Source: Janthinobacterium tructae (lineage in GTDB: Bacteria; Pseudomonadota; Gammaproteobacteria; Burkholderiales; Burkholderiaceae_D). From it: a DNA stretch of 64,000 bases. A program made the translations under genes and the position numbers. This document shows positions 61,545 to 64,000 of the stretch, piece after piece; position 1 is the first letter of the stretch; the number at the start of each line of letters is the position of its first letter. Under the pieces are notes generated by a model. That model was not told where the DNA came from and made no database searches. It was given only the letters and a program-made list of their open reading frames with translations. Location: the NCBI RefSeq assembly GCF_006517255.1, contig NZ_CP041185.1, forward strand, positions 496,001 to 560,000. The letters run 5' to 3'.

Positions 61545-61912
61545 GCGCATATCCGGCAGTGAAGATCGACGGCTGTTTCGTCGCCGATAACACCTACAGT
61601 TCGGATGGAAAGGTATGGACCGTCACAAACCTGATCGCGCGCGCCAAGGATCTGGAGCCGTTCGATTTGCCGCTGGCGGCGATCTACTCCGGTACCGAGG
61701 TCTGGACGCCGGTCGGCTCGGCCTATGGCATCGCGCACCACGTGCGCCGCGCGTTGGACGTCAACACCGAGTATCCGATCATTCTGTGCCAGCAGGGTTT
61801 CATCATGGACGGCTGGCATCGCGTGCTGCGCGCCCTGATCGACGGCAAGACCACGATCAAGGCCGTGCGCTTCGTGGAGACGCCGCCGTATGACTACTTG
61901 AAAACGCCATAG
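61541..61912 (+). CDS. ParB/sulfiredoxin-fold-like phage protein
   Basis: The 123-residue product carries IILCQQGFIMDGWHRVLRAL with DGxHRxxRA, the core motif of the ParB/Srx nucleotide-binding fold. Placed within the head-tail module. It may be an enzyme riding in the late operon; substrate unknown. Confidence 0.65.
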   Translation: MSAYPAVKIDGCFVADNTYSSDGKVWTVTNLIARAKDLEPFDLPLAAIYSGTEVWTPVGSAYGIAHHVRRALDVNTEYPIILCQQGFIMDGWHRVLRALIDGKTTIKAVRFVETPPYDYLKTP

Positions 61913-61915
61913 GCT

Positions 61916-62290
61916 ATGACCGATTACAGCAAAACCGCCGTGCGCGCCGATCAGTCCCTGCGCCGCAAGGGCGGCATCGTGGTGCTGCGCCAGGTAGTGA
62001 CAGGCAATTACGATCCGGACCTGGGTACAGCGCCCAGCACCACCACGGACTACGAAGGCACGGGCGTGAAGATCGCCTACGAGGCCGAGAACATCGACGG
62101 CACGCTGATCCAGGCGGGCGACCAGAAGCTGCTGCTGTCGCCGCTGCAGCGGAATGGCCAGGCCATGCCGGCACCGACGGCGGCCGACCTGGTGCTGTTC
62201 GGCGGCGCCATCTACACGGTGAAGGCCATCGAAACTACGGCACCGGTCGATGTGGCCGTGCTGCACACGCTGCAACTGCGGGGGCTTTGA
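61916..62290 (+). CDS. Probable head-closure (stopper) protein
   Basis: The 124-residue beta-rich product (GGIVVLRQVVTGNYDPDLGT, EGTGVKIAYEAENIDGTLIQ, GGAIYTVKAIETTAPVDVAV) fits the size and place of a head-closure protein between connector and gp10-like genes. It is coupled to the next gene (TGATG). Confidence 0.65.
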   Translation: MTDYSKTAVRADQSLRRKGGIVVLRQVVTGNYDPDLGTAPSTTTDYEGTGVKIAYEAENIDGTLIQAGDQKLLLSPLQRNGQAMPAPTAADLVLFGGAIYTVKAIETTAPVDVAVLHTLQLRGL

Positions 62291-62787
62291 TGGCGAACAT
62301 GTCGTTTTCGATGCAGATTGCCGAGTTCATCGCCAAGACGAAGGCCAACCAGGATCTGGTGGTACGCTCCATCACGAAGAAGATTGACGACAAAATTGTA
62401 GGGAGATCACCGGTTGGTGACGCTAAATACTGGAAGAGCAAACCACCACCTGGCTACGCGGGCGGCCGCTTCCGCGCGAATTGGCAGCTTTCGATCGGAT
62501 CGCCGACGGCCGGCGTGCTCGACCTGATCGACAAGGACGGCAGCGCCACAATCGCCGCCCACGGCAGCACGATCAGTGCTGCAAAGGCGGGCGACGTGAT
62601 CTATCTCGTGAACAACTTGCCGTATGCGAAGCGCATCGAGGAGGGCTGGTCGCGCCAGGCGCCCGTCGGCGTGGTGATGCTGACGGTCGTGGAATTTCGC
62701 ACCATTGTGGACAATGCTGTGAACGGCGTGCGCGACGGCACCACCGCAAGCGATTTCGCCCAAGGCTATTCGAGCTATAAATTATGA
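62290..62787 (+). CDS. HK97 gp10-like neck/tail completion protein
   Basis: The 165-residue product starts MANMSFSMQIAEFIAKTKAN. GRSPVGDAKYWKSKPPPGYA, GGRFRANWQLSIGSP and LVNNLPYAKRIEEGWSRQAP are typical of gp10-family proteins. It joins head and tail. It overlaps the next gene by 4 bp. Confidence 0.8.
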   Translation: MANMSFSMQIAEFIAKTKANQDLVVRSITKKIDDKIVGRSPVGDAKYWKSKPPPGYAGGRFRANWQLSIGSPTAGVLDLIDKDGSATIAAHGSTISAAKAGDVIYLVNNLPYAKRIEEGWSRQAPVGVVMLTVVEFRTIVDNAVNGVRDGTTASDFAQGYSSYKL

Positions 62788-63185
62788 GCCAACCAACAAT
62801 ACGAGCGGCGCTGGAGGCGGCCTTGGACAGCCTCGCGCCAGCCATCGACACCGCTTGGCAGAACGTGCCGTACACACCAGTCACCGGCCGGCCTTATCAA
62901 GCCGCCTACCTGCTGCCGGCGGAGCCGAACAACCATTCCTTGGGCGACGGCTCGCGCCAGGAGCGCGGCATCTTCCAGGTCAGCTTGCTGTATCCACCGG
63001 GGCAGGGCACCGCCGCCGCCGGCGCGCGCGCTGAAATGATCACGGAGCTGTTCCGCCGAGGTGCAAGCTTCACGAAGGGCGATGTGACCGTGCAGATTGA
63101 GCGCACACCTGAAATCGCCGGCGGCCGCGAGGACGGGGACCGCTGGATGGTTCCGGTCAAGATTCGCTGGTTCTGCAACCTGTAA
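62784..63185 (+). CDS. Tail terminator-like protein (DUF4128)
   Basis: The 133-residue product has PYQAAYLLPAEPNNHSLGDG, SRQERGIFQVSLLYPPGQGT and GAARAEMITELFRRG-like order, matching DUF4128 tail terminators that cap the tube. Place before the tube gene fits. Confidence 0.82.
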   Translation: MSQPTIRAALEAALDSLAPAIDTAWQNVPYTPVTGRPYQAAYLLPAEPNNHSLGDGSRQERGIFQVSLLYPPGQGTAAAGARAEMITELFRRGASFTKGDVTVQIERTPEIAGGREDGDRWMVPVKIRWFCNL

Positions 63186-63202
63186 CCCGCATCACCCCAC
63201 AC

Positions 63203-63227
63203 AGATCGCCTCGGCGGTCTTTTTTTT
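63203..63227 (+). terminator. Terminator-like hairpin before the tail tube gene
   Basis: AGATCGC-CTCG-GCGGTCT (one G-T pair) followed by eight T. It may limit or need antitermination for tail gene expression. Confidence 0.75.
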
Positions 63228-63252
63228 CGACCAAAGAAAGGCAATCCACACC

Positions 63253-64000
63253 ATGACCACTGCAAACGGCATCGACAGCCTGCTCGTTATCGGCAAGCAA
63301 ACAGCGGAAGGCACGAAGGCGCTGGCCGCCGCCGGCCGCCTCTATCCGCGCGTGACCGCGACGTTCGATACGGACGCCGACAAGTACTCGAGCAATGAGA
63401 TCGACCCAAGCCAGCAGCAGAGCGATACGCGCCTGGGCAACTTCCGCACCTCCGGCGCCATCAAAGGCGAAGCCAGCTGCGGCACCTACGCCGCGCTGCT
63501 GGCCGCGCTGCTGCGCCGCGACTTCACGGCGGGCGGCGTCACTGCAGCGCAAAACACCATCGCATCGGGCGCAACGGGCCTGACGCGCAGCGCCGGTTCC
63601 TGGCTGGCCGACGGCCACCGCGCCGGTACCGTGGTGCGCATCGCTGGCTTCCTGACCACCGGCGCCGCCAACAACGGCAAGAACTTCTTCGTCACCTCGG
63701 CCACCGCGCTGAAGCTGACGGGCCAGTTCATGGACGGCAGCGCCATGACGGTGAAGGTCGAGGGCGACCCGGTGACCGTGACCGCGACCGGCAAGCGCAG
63801 CTTCACGCCGCTGACCGGGCACACCACGGACTGGTTCACCGCGGAAGTTCAGGATCCGGGCATCGCCGTGAATCGCTGCTTCATCGACCAGCTGGTCAGC
63901 AAAGTCGACATCTCCGTGCAGCCGAATGGCATCACGAGCATGGATTTCAGCTTGATGGGCAAACTGGAAGGCGCGACCATGCAGGCTGCCTACTTCAACG
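63253..64000 (+). CDS. Tail tube protein, N-terminal part (cut by window edge)
   Basis: The first 249 residues are present and the frame is open at base 64000. MTTANGIDSLLVIGKQTAEG, LYPRVTATFDTDADKYSSNE and GAIKGEASCGTYAALLAALL, then FMDGSAMTVKVEGDPVTVTA, match phage tail tube proteins. AGGCAA precedes the ATG. The presence of a tube and terminator indicates a long-tailed particle. Confidence 0.85.
   Translation, partial: MTTANGIDSLLVIGKQTAEGTKALAAAGRLYPRVTATFDTDADKYSSNEIDPSQQQSDTRLGNFRTSGAIKGEASCGTYAALLAALLRRDFTAGGVTAAQNTIASGATGLTRSAGSWLADGHRAGTVVRIAGFLTTGAANNGKNFFVTSATALKLTGQFMDGSAMTVKVEGDPVTVTATGKRSFTPLTGHTTDWFTAEVQDPGIAVNRCFIDQLVSKVDISVQPNGITSMDFSLMGKLEGATMQAAYFN

Larger units (their letters stand above)
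18262..64000. mobile_element. Lambda-like prophage, left and central part (right end outside window)
   Basis: Order: int-xis, leftward recombination genes, PL, immunity region, PR, rightward replication and methylation genes, Q-like gene, tRNA, terminase, portal, scaffold, P22-type capsid, connectors, tail tube. The left boundary lies between 18075 and 18261. At least 45.7 kb is present. Apart from the broken PEP-CTERM cargo gene, the phage genes look intact, so the element may be functional. Confidence 0.95.

Noticed and set aside
1..64000. CRISPR array
   Set aside because: No regularly spaced direct repeats with unique spacers were seen; the only tandem repeat is the 36-bp pair at 49024.

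Overview
The window is chromosomal DNA of a GC-rich betaproteobacterium, most likely Oxalobacteraceae (Janthinobacterium/Massilia/Duganella-like). The basis is the gene order rseP-bamA-skp-lpxD-fabZ-lpxA-lpxB-rnhB, a PpsR/PpsA pair, an H-NS of the short betaproteobacterial type, and PEP-CTERM proteins ending in VPEPETYGM-type signals. The genus is inference from sequence style; no marker gene settles it.

Bases 1 to about 18,075 are core chromosome. A rightward envelope operon holds the 3' end of rseP (S2P protease), bamA (outer-membrane assembly), skp (periplasmic chaperone), lpxD/fabZ/lpxA/lpxB (lipid A and fatty-acid synthesis), rnhB, a TrmH-type rRNA methyltransferase and a class V aminotransferase. 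Next come ppsR and ppsA (divergent; regulator and PEP synthase), dps, an nfeD-qmcA membrane pair, hns, smpB (leftward), ratA and rnfH. A structured intergenic repeat occurs twice (about 3485 and 9827).

From about 18.1 kb to the right edge lies a prophage of at least 45.8 kb; its right end is outside the window. It has a lambda-like layout. A leftward arm (30.1 to 18.3 kb) carries recombination genes (RecT, YqaJ/lambda-type exonuclease, NinB, an RdgC fused to an FtsK-gamma domain), many small genes, xis and int. An immunity region (30.1-33.6 kb) has shared 15-bp operators at PL and PR, a LexA/CI-type repressor and a Cro/YdaS-type protein. Downstream of cI, where lambda carries rexAB, sits a low-GC cassette with a minimal HipA-like kinase and a translationally coupled partner. 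The rightward early arm (33.5-47.2 kb) has an antirepressor, two DNA methyltransferases (one fused to a helicase-like domain), a Ref-type nuclease, a DnaC-like loader and a Q-like zinc protein. The late region (49.7-64 kb) has a tRNA-Gly, terminase, portal, head morphogenesis protein, scaffold, P22-type capsid, an SGNH esterase, connector proteins and a tail tube gene cut by the edge.

The prophage is unusually rich in single-gene cargo that does not look like phage structure or replication: a c-type cytochrome, two PEP-CTERM proteins (one broken by a single in-frame TAG), two lipoproteins, a secreted protein behind cI, and two membrane proteins inserted antisense to the early operon. Most of these would act in the host envelope, so lysogenic conversion of the cell surface and defence against other phages are the likeliest themes. 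No lysis cassette was recognised in the window.
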